NCBI GenBank assembly: GCA_035623255.1 | Contig: DASPTU010000019.1 | Coordinates: 1-25,248 of the forward strand | Source of the DNA: JAFAGX01 sp035623255 | GTDB lineage: Bacteria; Acidobacteriota; Terriglobia; Terriglobales; Acidobacteriaceae | Length of the DNA stretch: 25,248 nt | Reading direction: 5' to 3' | Shown: one piece after another, positions 1 through 7,842 of the stretch | How positions within the stretch are numbered: the first letter of the stretch is position 1 | Layout: each line of letters starts with the position of its first letter | Notes under the pieces: generated by a model | Database searches by the model: none | Seen by the model: the letters and a program-made list of their open reading frames with translations, nothing else | What the model was told of the DNA's origin: nothing | Translations under genes and position numbers: made by a program

Positions 1-726
1 AAAGCCACTGTAGTAAGCGGTAATCTTGTCGTCAAAATCGCGAAGGCTGGTGATCCCTCGCAAGCGCCTGGTGTCGAACTTCTCCGGGAAAAGACGCGCC
101 TTGGCCAAGAAGCGGCGGCGTAATTTCCAGATGAAGTAGAGCTCATAAACCCGGTTTGTGGGTAAATGCAATGCATCCGCAGAGGCCGCAAGGTCGAGCG
201 AGGGACAAACCGCGGCGACGGCTGTGAACTGCCCTGGTCCATCTTTGCCCCACTCGCCGGCGGTTTTGAGCACGAGATTCCCGCCCATGGAGAAACCCAC
301 CAGCGCGAAGCGCCGCACATCATCACGATCAATGAGACTCTGGCTTACTGTGGCAACATCGTGAGAACGCCCAGAATGGTACAGAGTGGGGGAAAGGCCG
401 TCGGTGTTTCCGCAATTGCGCTGGTTCATGCGGACAACGTTCATGCCCGCAGCCAGGCCCTTGGCGGTCACGCCTAACATGTATTGTGAATCGCTGGAAC
501 CCTCGAGTCCGTGCACAACAACGATGGTCAAGGCATTTTGCCGGTCCGGTTGCCAGTGGCAATGGCAGAGCACAGAGACGCCAGATTCCACCTCAATGTA
601 GCGCTTTTCCGGAGATGGGAGAACAATCCGCCGGGGGAGAAAGAAGCTAGCCAGTGTCTGGATGTGCCCACCGCGAAATACCGGGCGCGGGACAAAGTCC
701 GAAAGCTGGTTTGGCGAAATCCCCAC
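1..726 (-). CDS. YheT-type alpha/beta-fold hydrolase (3' end outside window)
   Basis: This is a predicted cytoplasmic serine hydrolase of the YheT/COG0429 group; its natural substrate is not known. I translated it directly because it runs off the left edge: 242 codons are visible with no stop. The N-terminal signature FRGGHIQT (about residues 17-24) corresponds to the NGHLQT-like motif of the family. The oxyanion region VVVHGLEGSS follows near residues 69-78, then RNCGNTDG...YHSG (103-119) and the nucleophile elbow GFSMGGN with Ser146. The later segment SLRDFDDKITA also fits the family. The catalytic Asp and His may lie in the missing C-terminal part, since homologues are usually over 300 residues. 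The start is a GTG at 726, because an in-frame stop lies only nine bases upstream; no good Shine-Dalgarno is visible. It lies 29 bases downstream of the next minus-strand gene and is probably cotranscribed with it. Confidence 0.88.
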   Translation of the reverse strand, partial: MGISPNQLSDFVPRPVFRGGHIQTLASFFLPRRIVLPSPEKRYIEVESGVSVLCHCHWQPDRQNALTIVVVHGLEGSSDSQYMLGVTAKGLAAGMNVVRMNQRNCGNTDGLSPTLYHSGRSHDVATVSQSLIDRDDVRRFALVGFSMGGNLVLKTAGEWGKDGPGQFTAVAAVCPSLDLAASADALHLPTNRVYELYFIWKLRRRFLAKARLFPEKFDTRRLRGITSLRDFDDKITAYYSGF

Positions 727-755
727 ACAAAGATTTTAAATGCTCACACCATGCG

Positions 756-1379
756 CTAATGACTCGAGGACGCCGTCTGCTTGATCGCGTTCTCAATCAG
801 TTCTATGGCGACGGTCCAGCGCTGTCTGGCCTGGAGCTCGTCATTGCCGTAGCCGAATAGATAAAAGGTTATATAGAAGCCGTCGCGGGTGCTGGCCGCG
901 GAGTGGTAGTAGCAGCGGCGGATCAAGAATTCAGTGGAAGCTGGAATTTCCGGAGCCTTCCTGAGAAGCTCCACCAGATCCCTGACGAATTGCTCGTGCT
1001 GTGCAAAAGAGAAGCGGCTGGCTTCGTCCGAAAATAGAACATCCACATAAGAACAGAACTTGTGCGTAGCGCCGAAGATGTCTTCATCCGGATTCATGTC
1101 GCTGCTCGACCATACGTCGCACTTGGCGGTTTCGAGCGTACTTCCAGGGGAATTCAGAGCGGTGAGGAACTGCCCCAACTCGGGCACACGAGTGGTTTCT
1201 TCGATCCGCGGCAGGTACTCCGCGTGACGCTTGAGATCGTGATATCTTGGGCCGTTGTTGGGGCTGGCCCAAGGTATCTCTAGCGTCTCATCGTCCGCTC
1301 CCAATTCGACGGCGAAGTCAGCTTCCATAGAGAGGCGCGCATGAAACCAGCGAGGACCAAAATCATCGCACGAACCCAA
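756..1379 (-). CDS. Conserved-looking hypothetical protein, 207 residues
   Basis: I do not recognise this protein. It is acidic, soluble-looking and has no signal peptide or membrane segment. Tryptophan and aromatic residues are frequent (FGPRWFHARL near the N terminus, YITFYLFGYG near the C terminus), which suggests a compact globular domain. The longest reading starts with TTG at 1379. The first in-frame ATG is at 1328 (MEADFAVELG), but it would remove the FGPRWFHARL segment, which looks like real protein, so I keep the TTG with reservations. Neither start has a clear Shine-Dalgarno. It is followed after 29 bases by the YheT-type hydrolase on the same strand, suggesting one operon. Its start touches the start of the divergent transglutaminase-like gene. 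Confidence 0.72.
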   Translation of the reverse strand: MGSCDDFGPRWFHARLSMEADFAVELGADDETLEIPWASPNNGPRYHDLKRHAEYLPRIEETTRVPELGQFLTALNSPGSTLETAKCDVWSSSDMNPDEDIFGATHKFCSYVDVLFSDEASRFSFAQHEQFVRDLVELLRKAPEIPASTEFLIRRCYYHSAASTRDGFYITFYLFGYGNDELQARQRWTVAIELIENAIKQTASSSH

Positions 1380-1990
1380 TGACCAGCGACACAGGCGCTT
1401 TCACGCCAGCGGAGATCCGTAAGCTACGCAGCCTCAAAGATCCACACGGCATTCAGCGATTTCTCGACCACATGCCCTATCATCTCGCCGATACCGCCTG
1501 GTCACCACGGCGAGTGTTGCGCGAGGGCACATCACACTGTTTTGAAGGCGCGATGTTCGCTGCTGCAGCGCTGCGCGCGAACGGATATCCTCCATTGGTG
1601 TTCGATCTTGAGGCGGAACACGACACTGACCACGTTGTGGCGATTTACCGCACGCGGGGTCATTGGGGCGCAATCGCCAAGTCAAACTACACAGGCTGCC
1701 GTTACCGCGAGCCGGTGTACCGCTCTTTGCGCGAATTGGCGATCAGCTATTTTGATGTTTATTTCAATCTCCGCCGCGAACGTTCACTACGAACTTTTTC
1801 TCGTCCCGTCAATCTCCAGCGCTTCGATGATCGCCATTGGATGACCACGGAAAAGCATCTTTGGTTTGTGGCCGAATATCTGTTCACGATCCGGCACTTT
1901 CCCCTGCTGACGCCGGCGATGATCAAGAACCTTCATCGGCTCGACGATCGCTCCTTTCGTGCGGGTTGCCTCGATCGTGCCGAGAAATAA
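1379..1990 (+). CDS. Transglutaminase-like cysteine-protease-fold protein
   Basis: This 203-residue protein has the look of the transglutaminase-like superfamily, whose members use a Cys-His-Asp/Asn triad for peptidase or amide-transfer chemistry. The motif SHCFEGAMFAAAALRANGY places the candidate nucleophile at Cys54 on the start of a helix, as in the family. His85 in DTDHVVAIYR is the candidate histidine, and an acidic or amide residue after GHWGAIAKSNY (Asn103) could be the third member. There is no signal peptide, so it is probably cytoplasmic. The gene starts at ATG 1379 with no strong ribosome binding site. Its start overlaps the TTG of the divergent gene by one base. It converges on the S15-type hydrolase 46 bases downstream. 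The substrate cannot be inferred. Confidence 0.75.
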   Translation: MTSDTGAFTPAEIRKLRSLKDPHGIQRFLDHMPYHLADTAWSPRRVLREGTSHCFEGAMFAAAALRANGYPPLVFDLEAEHDTDHVVAIYRTRGHWGAIAKSNYTGCRYREPVYRSLRELAISYFDVYFNLRRERSLRTFSRPVNLQRFDDRHWMTTEKHLWFVAEYLFTIRHFPLLTPAMIKNLHRLDDRSFRAGCLDRAEK

Positions 1991-2036
1991 ACAAAGCGGC
2001 TTCTCAGCCCAGGGCATTTTCATGCTAGTGGAAATC

Positions 2037-3935
2037 TCACTGCAAAACAGGTATGACCACGTGCGATGGCGCCGTTGAGCTGAAATAGACACGTTGAGTG
2101 GCTTTCACATAGTCGGTATCCTTGGCCTGATAAATATTCGCCATAAACGTCTGCGGGTTGCGGTCGATTATCGGAAACCATGTGCTCTGCACCTGCACCA
2201 TAATCCTATGTCCTTTTACGAACACATGATCATGGCTTCGCAGGGGAATCTTGAATTCTGTGACTTTGTTGACCGTGAGCGGCTCCGGATGTTCGAAGCT
2301 CTTGTTGAATCTCCCGCGCACTACCTCGGCGGCGATGATCAACTCATAGCCATTCAGGTTCCTGGCATATTGACCGGGCGGGAGTTTGTCGTCCTCGTCT
2401 TTATTGTCGGATTCCTTCGACTCGTAGTTTTCCGGGTATACATCGATCAGCTTCACAACCCAGTCGCTGTCAGTTCCAGAAGTGGATGCGAACAGGTCGG
2501 CGCTGAATTCGCCCGCCGCTCTTAGATCATGATCGAGTGGTGCGCTCTCGAAGGTGAGCACATCGGTGCGATGCTCCACGAAGCGCTGGTCCTGCACTTC
2601 CCATTCTGGCCAGTCGCCGCCCGGATAAGTTGGCGAAATGGGGCGTCTGCGGTAAGGAACGGGATTGAGGGGATCGGAAACGTATTCTGCGTAAGCCGCT
2701 CCATTTTTCGGCTGAGCGAAGTCGAGACCGCCGTTTGCTTGCAAATAAATATCGGTAAGCTTGGCACCGGTGGGCGGCCAAGAGGCGTAAGTTCTCCACT
2801 GGTTTGATCCAGTCTCGAAGGTCTGTACCTTCCACGCCGGGCGCTCGCCACTTCCATGCAGCCAATATCGAAACCACCGAGCTTCGATATTTTCGCGGTA
2901 TTCCGCCGACGTGTTGTGTCCTCCGAACGTTACCTCGCCCAGCTTTGAGCCGTCTTTTCGGCGCCAGCCTCCATGATTCCATGGCCCCGCGACCATGTAG
3001 TCGTTGTGGTTGGGATCGTTCTGCGCCAGCTTGGCATAAATCGTCCATGGCCCTTGTGGATCTTCCTGGTCCCACCAGCCGGCCACGTTCAGGATTGGAA
3101 CCGTGTCCTCGCCGTACGCATTGACGAAAGCTTCTTTCGTCCAGAAATCGTCATAGTTGGGATGCTCGATGAACTTGTTCCACATGCCGATCTGGCCATG
3201 CAGATATTTGGAATTCGCGTAGGAGAGCGGGCCTAGATTCAAATACCACTGGTAGGTGTCGTAGGTGTCGAAATTGAAGTGGATGTTTTCGGTCTTGCTG
3301 GCTTCCTCCATCACGGAGTATTCGAAGCCGTAACTCAAGCGAAACGCTCCGTAACGATGAAAATCATCATTCATCCATTGATCAGCGGGGGAAGCTTGTT
3401 CGGAGATTGCCTTAAGTGCCGGGTGCGGTTCAAGCAGACTCAGTGCGGACGTCAGGCCGCTATAGGAAACTCCAAAAATGCCCACTTTGCCATTGTTGTC
3501 GGCAACGTTCTTTACGAGCCAATCAACCGTGTCGTAGGCATCACTGGACTCGCTGGAGGCTTTAGGGTCACTTTTGTCGGGCGGAGTCGTGGAAATCCTG
3601 AATATTCCCTCCGATTTGAAACGTCCGCGAAGATTCTGAAAGACGAAAATGTATCCATCAGGGATCAATGCCTGGAGGCCCGGGCTTTTTTCCAGATCTT
3701 CGGATTTGTCGGGCACGCCATAAGGTGTCCGGAGCAGGAGAATGGGCAGAGGTTCATGTTGATCAGCAGGAATGAAGATTGCGGTTTGCAGATGGATACC
3801 GTCCCGCATCGGGACCATGACTTCCTTGTGGTTGAACTTAGCTGAGGAAGCGGGCGATTGGCCATATCGCGCACCCATAAACAACGACAGAGCTGCCAGA
3901 ACCAGGCAGAGCCATGCTACTTTGTGTCGTTTCAC
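2037..3935 (-). CDS. Secreted CocE/NonD (peptidase S15) family hydrolase
   Basis: This 632-residue enzyme belongs to the X-Pro dipeptidyl-peptidase / alpha-amino-acid ester hydrolase / CocE group, which cleaves esters or amides of small acyl groups. A signal peptide is clear (KRHK, then a hydrophobic stretch to about residue 20), so it should act in the periplasm or outside the cell. The fold starts at about residue 37 (VMVPMRDGIHLQTAIFIP). The nucleophile motif GVSYSG gives Ser157, GWWDQEDPQG gives the acid Asp289, and GPWNHGG gives His321, so the triad is intact. The WDQED and NDDFHRYGAF segments resemble alpha-amino-acid ester hydrolases more than cocaine esterase, but substrate assignment is inference. 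A C-terminal jelly-roll domain follows from about residue 430. The start is GTG with GGAGG a few bases upstream, which supports it over internal ATGs. A promoter candidate precedes it at 3964-3992. Confidence 0.93.
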   Translation of the reverse strand: MKRHKVAWLCLVLAALSLFMGARYGQSPASSAKFNHKEVMVPMRDGIHLQTAIFIPADQHEPLPILLLRTPYGVPDKSEDLEKSPGLQALIPDGYIFVFQNLRGRFKSEGIFRISTTPPDKSDPKASSESSDAYDTVDWLVKNVADNNGKVGIFGVSYSGLTSALSLLEPHPALKAISEQASPADQWMNDDFHRYGAFRLSYGFEYSVMEEASKTENIHFNFDTYDTYQWYLNLGPLSYANSKYLHGQIGMWNKFIEHPNYDDFWTKEAFVNAYGEDTVPILNVAGWWDQEDPQGPWTIYAKLAQNDPNHNDYMVAGPWNHGGWRRKDGSKLGEVTFGGHNTSAEYRENIEARWFRYWLHGSGERPAWKVQTFETGSNQWRTYASWPPTGAKLTDIYLQANGGLDFAQPKNGAAYAEYVSDPLNPVPYRRRPISPTYPGGDWPEWEVQDQRFVEHRTDVLTFESAPLDHDLRAAGEFSADLFASTSGTDSDWVVKLIDVYPENYESKESDNKDEDDKLPPGQYARNLNGYELIIAAEVVRGRFNKSFEHPEPLTVNKVTEFKIPLRSHDHVFVKGHRIMVQVQSTWFPIIDRNPQTFMANIYQAKDTDYVKATQRVYFSSTAPSHVVIPVLQ

Positions 3936-3963
3936 GCTTTCCTCCCGGGAACAAGAAGGCGCG

Positions 3964-3992
3964 ATTATAGCCGCGTGGCGGTTCTGCGTAAA
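3964..3992 (-). promoter_or_regulatory. Sigma70-type promoter candidate for the S15-family hydrolase
   Basis: On the minus strand TTTACG (-35, 3987-3992) is followed after 17 bases by a perfect TATAAT (-10, 3964-3969), placing transcription start about 20-25 bases before the GGAGG and GTG start. This is a pattern match by eye. Confidence 0.6.
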
Positions 3993-4063
3993 AGGCGGCC
4001 TGCAAGCGGTCAGACGGGAACTGGAAAGTTACCCGCGGTTGTTCCGATAGCGAAGGCTGGATT

Positions 4064-4069
4064 TACAAT
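4064..4069 (+). promoter_or_regulatory. Possible -10 box for the fused E1 gene
   Basis: TACAAT differs from TATAAT at one position and lies 31 bases before the ATG at 4101. No convincing -35 hexamer stands at the usual distance, only TTGTTC 19 bases upstream. A GGAG sequence about 12 bases before the ATG could be the ribosome binding site. Confidence 0.3.
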
Positions 4070-4100
4070 AAACGTTTGCGTGCGCGGAGAAGACTAGAGG

Positions 4101-6296
4101 ATGGCAACGAAAGTTTACTCCAAACCGGCTGCGGATGAAAAATTTGCGGGTAAGTACCAGGGATTGTCCGGCGAACAGCTTATCGACGCCTACCGGATCA
4201 TGTACACCTCCCGCAAACTGGATGACCGCGAGATCCTGCTAAAACGCCAGCAACGTATCTTTTTCCAGATTTCCGGAGCGGGACACGAGGCGGTGGGAGT
4301 AGCGGCGGCTTTTGCTCTCAAAGCCGGATACGACTGGTTCTATCCTTACTATCGCGATCGGGCGCTCGCTCTGGCTTTGGGCGAGACTCCATACGAAATG
4401 CTACTGCAGGCAGTCGGCGCGGCTGATGATCCGAGCTCCGGCGGCCGGCAGATGCCGTCTCATTGGAGTTTTCCGAAATTGAACATCGTGACGCAATCGT
4501 CTCCCACCGGTACGCAAATTCTACAAGCGGTGGGATGCGCCGAAGCGGGGCGCTATCTTGCCGCGCATCCCGAGTCCGCAAAAAAGGCCAGTGGGGATTA
4601 TCGAGAGTTCAAGGAAGTTCGGTTTCACGGGGACGAGGTGACTTACGTCTCGCTCGGGGATGGCACCACCAGCGAAGGTGAATTCTGGGAAGCGCTGAAT
4701 TACGCATCCAATCGTAAGCTGCCAGTAATCTTCGTCGTGGAAGACAACGAGTATGCCATCTCGGTGCCAGTGGAAGTGCAGACCGCCGGAGGCAACATCT
4801 CGCGTCTCGTCGCCGGCTTTCCGGATTTTCACTTCGAGGAGGTAGACGGCACCGAGCCGGTAGAGACGTATGCGGCTTTTGCGCGATCGGCAGCACACTG
4901 CCGGGCCGGGAGCGGACCTGCCTTTATCCACGCGCATGTGATCCGCCCCTATTCGCATTCGCTGTCTGATGACGAGAGGCTCTATCGTCCCGATACCGAG
5001 CGCCAGCAGGATGCTACCCGTGATCCGATCACGCGCATGCAGATGTTTCTCTTGCGGGAAGGAATTCTTGATGAGAAAGGGATCAATCAGCTGGAGAAGC
5101 AGGTGGAAGAAGATCTCCAGTCTGCTGTCGACCGGGCTCTTGAAGCAGCTCCACCTACTGCGGATTCAATAACCGAATACGTCTATTCGCCGTACTTGGA
5201 TCCCACCGCGTCCGCATTCGATACTTCACCCGCGCCGAGTGGGGCATCCGATGGCAAGAAACCGGCGCCGAAGACCATGGCTGATCTGATTAACGCGACG
5301 CTGCGAGATGAAATGCGGCGTGACGAAAGAATCGTGATCTTCGGCGAGGATGTGGCCGATTGCAGCCGGGAACAATATCTGCGGGCCAAACAGATCAAGG
5401 GCAAAGGGGGGGTATTCAAGCTGACGGCCGGGTTGCAGTACGAGTTTGGATCGGACCGCGTTTTCAACTCCCCGCTTGCGGAAGCGAGCATCGTCGGACG
5501 TGCGACTGGGATGGCCACGCGCGGGCTCAAGCCCGTGGTCGAAATTCAATTTTTCGATTACATCTGGCCGGCGATGCTGCAGCTGCGCGACGAACTTCCG
5601 CTGATCCGCTGGCGCTCGAACAACGGATTCTCAGCACCGACGGTGATTCGCGTGGCGATTGGCGGCTATTTGACGGGTGGGGCGATTTATCACTCCCAGT
5701 GTGGGGAAAGCGTATTCACCCACATTCCCGGACTAAGAGTCGTTTTCCCTTCAAATGCGCTCGATGCCGCGGGGCTATTGCGGACATCGATCCGGTGCGA
5801 TGATCCGGTTTTGTTTCTTGAGCACAAGCGGTTATATCGCGAGACCTTCGGGCGTGCACCATATCCGGGACCGGATTACATGATTCCATTTGGGAAAGCA
5901 AAGGTGGTGCAGCCGGGGAGTGATATTTCACTCATAACTTATGGTGCGGTGGTCCCGCGGGCGTTGCAGGCGGCTCAAAAGTTGGAGCGAGAGCACGGAG
6001 TCAAGGTCGAACTGATCGATTTGCGCTGCCTGAATCCGTTCGACTGGGAGGCAATTGCCGCTTCGGTGCGCAAGACCAACCGGGCGATCGTAGCCTACGA
6101 AGATACCTTGAGCTGGGGCTATGGTGCGGAAATCGCAGCTCGAATCGCGGACGAATTATTCGAGGAGCTTGATGCCCCGGTGCGCCGGGTCGCTGCGAAG
6201 GATACTTTTGTCGCTTACCAACCTATCTTAGAAGACGCAATTCTCCCGCAGGCCGACGATCTTTTCCGAGCCATGAAAGAGCTGGCTGAATACTAG
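4101..6296 (+). CDS. Fused alpha/beta E1 of a 2-oxoacid (probably branched-chain) dehydrogenase complex
   Basis: This 731-residue protein joins the E1 alpha and E1 beta chains of a thiamine-diphosphate 2-oxoacid dehydrogenase, which decarboxylates a 2-oxoacid and acylates the lipoyl group of E2. Residues 1 to about 365 are the alpha part: GAGHEAVGVAAAFAL, then the ThDP/Mg motif starting GDGTTSEG at 186 and ending at Asn216, and a YRPDTERQ segment like the phosphorylation-loop region. A proline/alanine/serine linker (about 371-390) leads into the beta part, which starts TMADLINATLRDEM and contains FGEDVAD, the PVVEIQFFDYIWPA region and a C-terminal VELIDLRCLNPFDW segment. Overall likeness favours 2-oxoisovalerate dehydrogenase over pyruvate dehydrogenase, but this is not certain. 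No E2 or E3 gene is nearby. It is divergent from the S15-type gene and convergent with the penicillin-binding-protein gene. Confidence 0.93.
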   Translation: MATKVYSKPAADEKFAGKYQGLSGEQLIDAYRIMYTSRKLDDREILLKRQQRIFFQISGAGHEAVGVAAAFALKAGYDWFYPYYRDRALALALGETPYEMLLQAVGAADDPSSGGRQMPSHWSFPKLNIVTQSSPTGTQILQAVGCAEAGRYLAAHPESAKKASGDYREFKEVRFHGDEVTYVSLGDGTTSEGEFWEALNYASNRKLPVIFVVEDNEYAISVPVEVQTAGGNISRLVAGFPDFHFEEVDGTEPVETYAAFARSAAHCRAGSGPAFIHAHVIRPYSHSLSDDERLYRPDTERQQDATRDPITRMQMFLLREGILDEKGINQLEKQVEEDLQSAVDRALEAAPPTADSITEYVYSPYLDPTASAFDTSPAPSGASDGKKPAPKTMADLINATLRDEMRRDERIVIFGEDVADCSREQYLRAKQIKGKGGVFKLTAGLQYEFGSDRVFNSPLAEASIVGRATGMATRGLKPVVEIQFFDYIWPAMLQLRDELPLIRWRSNNGFSAPTVIRVAIGGYLTGGAIYHSQCGESVFTHIPGLRVVFPSNALDAAGLLRTSIRCDDPVLFLEHKRLYRETFGRAPYPGPDYMIPFGKAKVVQPGSDISLITYGAVVPRALQAAQKLEREHGVKVELIDLRCLNPFDWEAIAASVRKTNRAIVAYEDTLSWGYGAEIAARIADELFEELDAPVRRVAAKDTFVAYQPILEDAILPQADDLFRAMKELAEY

Positions 6297-6318
6297 AACG
6301 TCAGTTCTCAGTTGCGAG

Positions 6319-7518
6319 TCAGTTCGAGGTCCCGATCGGCTTGACGGTCACATCTGCCGCCGGCACTGCGCGCGGAACGAAGAAGTTGTGATCGTAAAGA
6401 TTGCGATACATCTCTCCGGCAATCTCCGCAGCTTTGGGACCATAGGTCGGGCGGCCGCCTTCGAGAAAAACTACGACAACGATACGGCCGACATCGGTGT
6501 TGGCGTACGAAGCAAACCACCCATAGCGGGTTCCTGCATGGGAGCAGGTTCCGGTCTTGCCGAGGATTTCTTCTTCGTTGAAGTTGACGCGTAGATGGCG
6601 GGCGGTTCCGTAGCTGACCGCTCCAGCCATGCCATCAGAGATTTCAGGAATCAGAGGAGCGATATCCAGGCGCCGTTTCACGTGCGGTTCGAAGTCAGCG
6701 ACTTCCTCAGGGGTGGTGGGATGCTGCAGATAGTAGATCGTGCCGCCATTGGCAATCGCGCTCACCAGAGCGCCGAGTTGAAGGGGAGTCATCGAAATGC
6801 CTTCGCCAAAGGAGCACATTTTGCCGACGCCGCCGAGCTTGTGGGAAATTTCCTGATCAGGGTAGGTACCGAGTTGCTCGCCGGGAATGTTGTAGCCGGC
6901 CAATTCGCCGAGCCCATACTGATGGGCGTAGTAAGCGACCTTCTCGAATCCTAGTTCGCGCCCGACGGTCTCAAAATACGCGTTGTTGGAGCGGGCCAGG
7001 GCCATGGTCAGATTCATCCGATAGCGGCCGCCAAGCCGAACTTCTGTTTCCTTGGTTATGATGCCTTCACTCAGAGCTGCAAGAGCGACTGATAGCTTGA
7101 TGGTGGAGCAGGGCTGGGCACCGCTGGACAGGGCGAGTTTCTGATTGACCATAGCAAGAACACGGCCGCTGGTAGGCTCAATGGCAACCAGTGTCCCATT
7201 CATATTCCCCAGGGAATCGAGCGCGGCTTGGCGAACGATGGGATCTTCCCCGGCAATGACGTCAGCTTCAGCAATATCCTGAGCGTATGAACTGGTAGAG
7301 AAGCGTTCGTAATAGTGGTGGCGTCGACGCGACCGGGTGGTGGCACGGGTTCGTACCAGCCGATGCATGTGCCGCCGGGCTTGCTGGCTTTCGCTGACCT
7401 GCGACCTCTTGCGACGCGTTAGTGAACGGGTGCTAACGGTGGCAGCGATGGAAAGTTCACAAAGTAGAAATACAGAGATTGCTAGAACGACGAAGCGAAG
7501 AAGTTTTCCCAGACTCAC
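6319..7518 (-). CDS. Small penicillin-binding-type transpeptidase
   Basis: This 399-residue protein carries a penicillin-binding transpeptidase domain, expected to cross-link peptidoglycan or to bind beta-lactams in the periplasm. An N-terminal hydrophobic segment (about 6-26) acts as a signal or anchor. It is followed by an arginine/histidine-rich stretch (about 31-70) and then the catalytic domain from about residue 95. All three active-site motifs are present: S138-T-I-K141, S177-N-N179 and K321-T-G-T. It lacks the N-terminal dimerisation domain of class B penicillin-binding proteins and any glycosyltransferase domain, so it is shorter than PBP2 or FtsI. The GTG start has AGGTG six bases upstream. 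It lies downstream of ftsZ on the same strand but beyond a terminator, so it is probably transcribed separately. A class D-like beta-lactamase is an alternative, though the KTGT and SNN motifs fit a penicillin-binding protein well. Confidence 0.88.
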   Translation of the reverse strand: MSLGKLLRFVVLAISVFLLCELSIAATVSTRSLTRRKRSQVSESQQARRHMHRLVRTRATTRSRRRHHYYERFSTSSYAQDIAEADVIAGEDPIVRQAALDSLGNMNGTLVAIEPTSGRVLAMVNQKLALSSGAQPCSTIKLSVALAALSEGIITKETEVRLGGRYRMNLTMALARSNNAYFETVGRELGFEKVAYYAHQYGLGELAGYNIPGEQLGTYPDQEISHKLGGVGKMCSFGEGISMTPLQLGALVSAIANGGTIYYLQHPTTPEEVADFEPHVKRRLDIAPLIPEISDGMAGAVSYGTARHLRVNFNEEEILGKTGTCSHAGTRYGWFASYANTDVGRIVVVVFLEGGRPTYGPKAAEIAGEMYRNLYDHNFFVPRAVPAADVTVKPIGTSN

Positions 7519-7782
7519 TTCCTACACCTATCCCCGGAATTTCACCCGCTGGCAAGCCCCGCAGCAGATGATCAATGCCACCCACCTGCGTTGCTGCTGC
7601 CTGATGTTATGAAACTTTTCCGCAATTTCGCAATAGAAAAGTAAGGCTCCGAGAAGCTGGTCTCTATTTTGATAACTCGTTCTGGACGCAGGAGTTGTGA
7701 TCGTTTCTCCGGGGAACATCCCCCTTTGGTAACTTGGGGTGATTACTGTGCAGATACGCGACAAGGGCGTTTCCCGGTTGAG
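7519..7782. other. Intergenic region between the penicillin-binding-protein gene and the ftsZ terminator
   Basis: No credible gene is visible here. On the minus strand TTGCGA, 18 bases, then TAACAT (7605-7634) could be a weak promoter for the transpeptidase gene. A short GGGG-AACAT-CCCC inverted repeat lies at about 7711-7723. Beyond that I see nothing. Confidence 0.4.
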
Positions 7783-7815
7783 AAAGGAAAAAAGGAGCAG
7801 GCGCAGACCTGCTCC
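7783..7815 (-). terminator. Rho-independent terminator after ftsZ
   Basis: An 8-base-pair perfect stem (GGAGCAGG 7794-7801 with CCTGCTCC 7808-7815, loop of six bases) is followed on the minus strand by a T-rich run (7783-7793, TTTTTTCCTTT). It lies 28 bases beyond the ftsZ stop and should end the ftsQ-ftsA-ftsZ transcript. Confidence 0.85.
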
Positions 7816-7842
7816 GTGGCGACAGGAGAACGCGTGGCCAGC

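Noticed and set aside
3279..3845. Plus-strand open frame of 188 codons
   Set aside because: It is antisense to the S15-family hydrolase, whose triad is intact.
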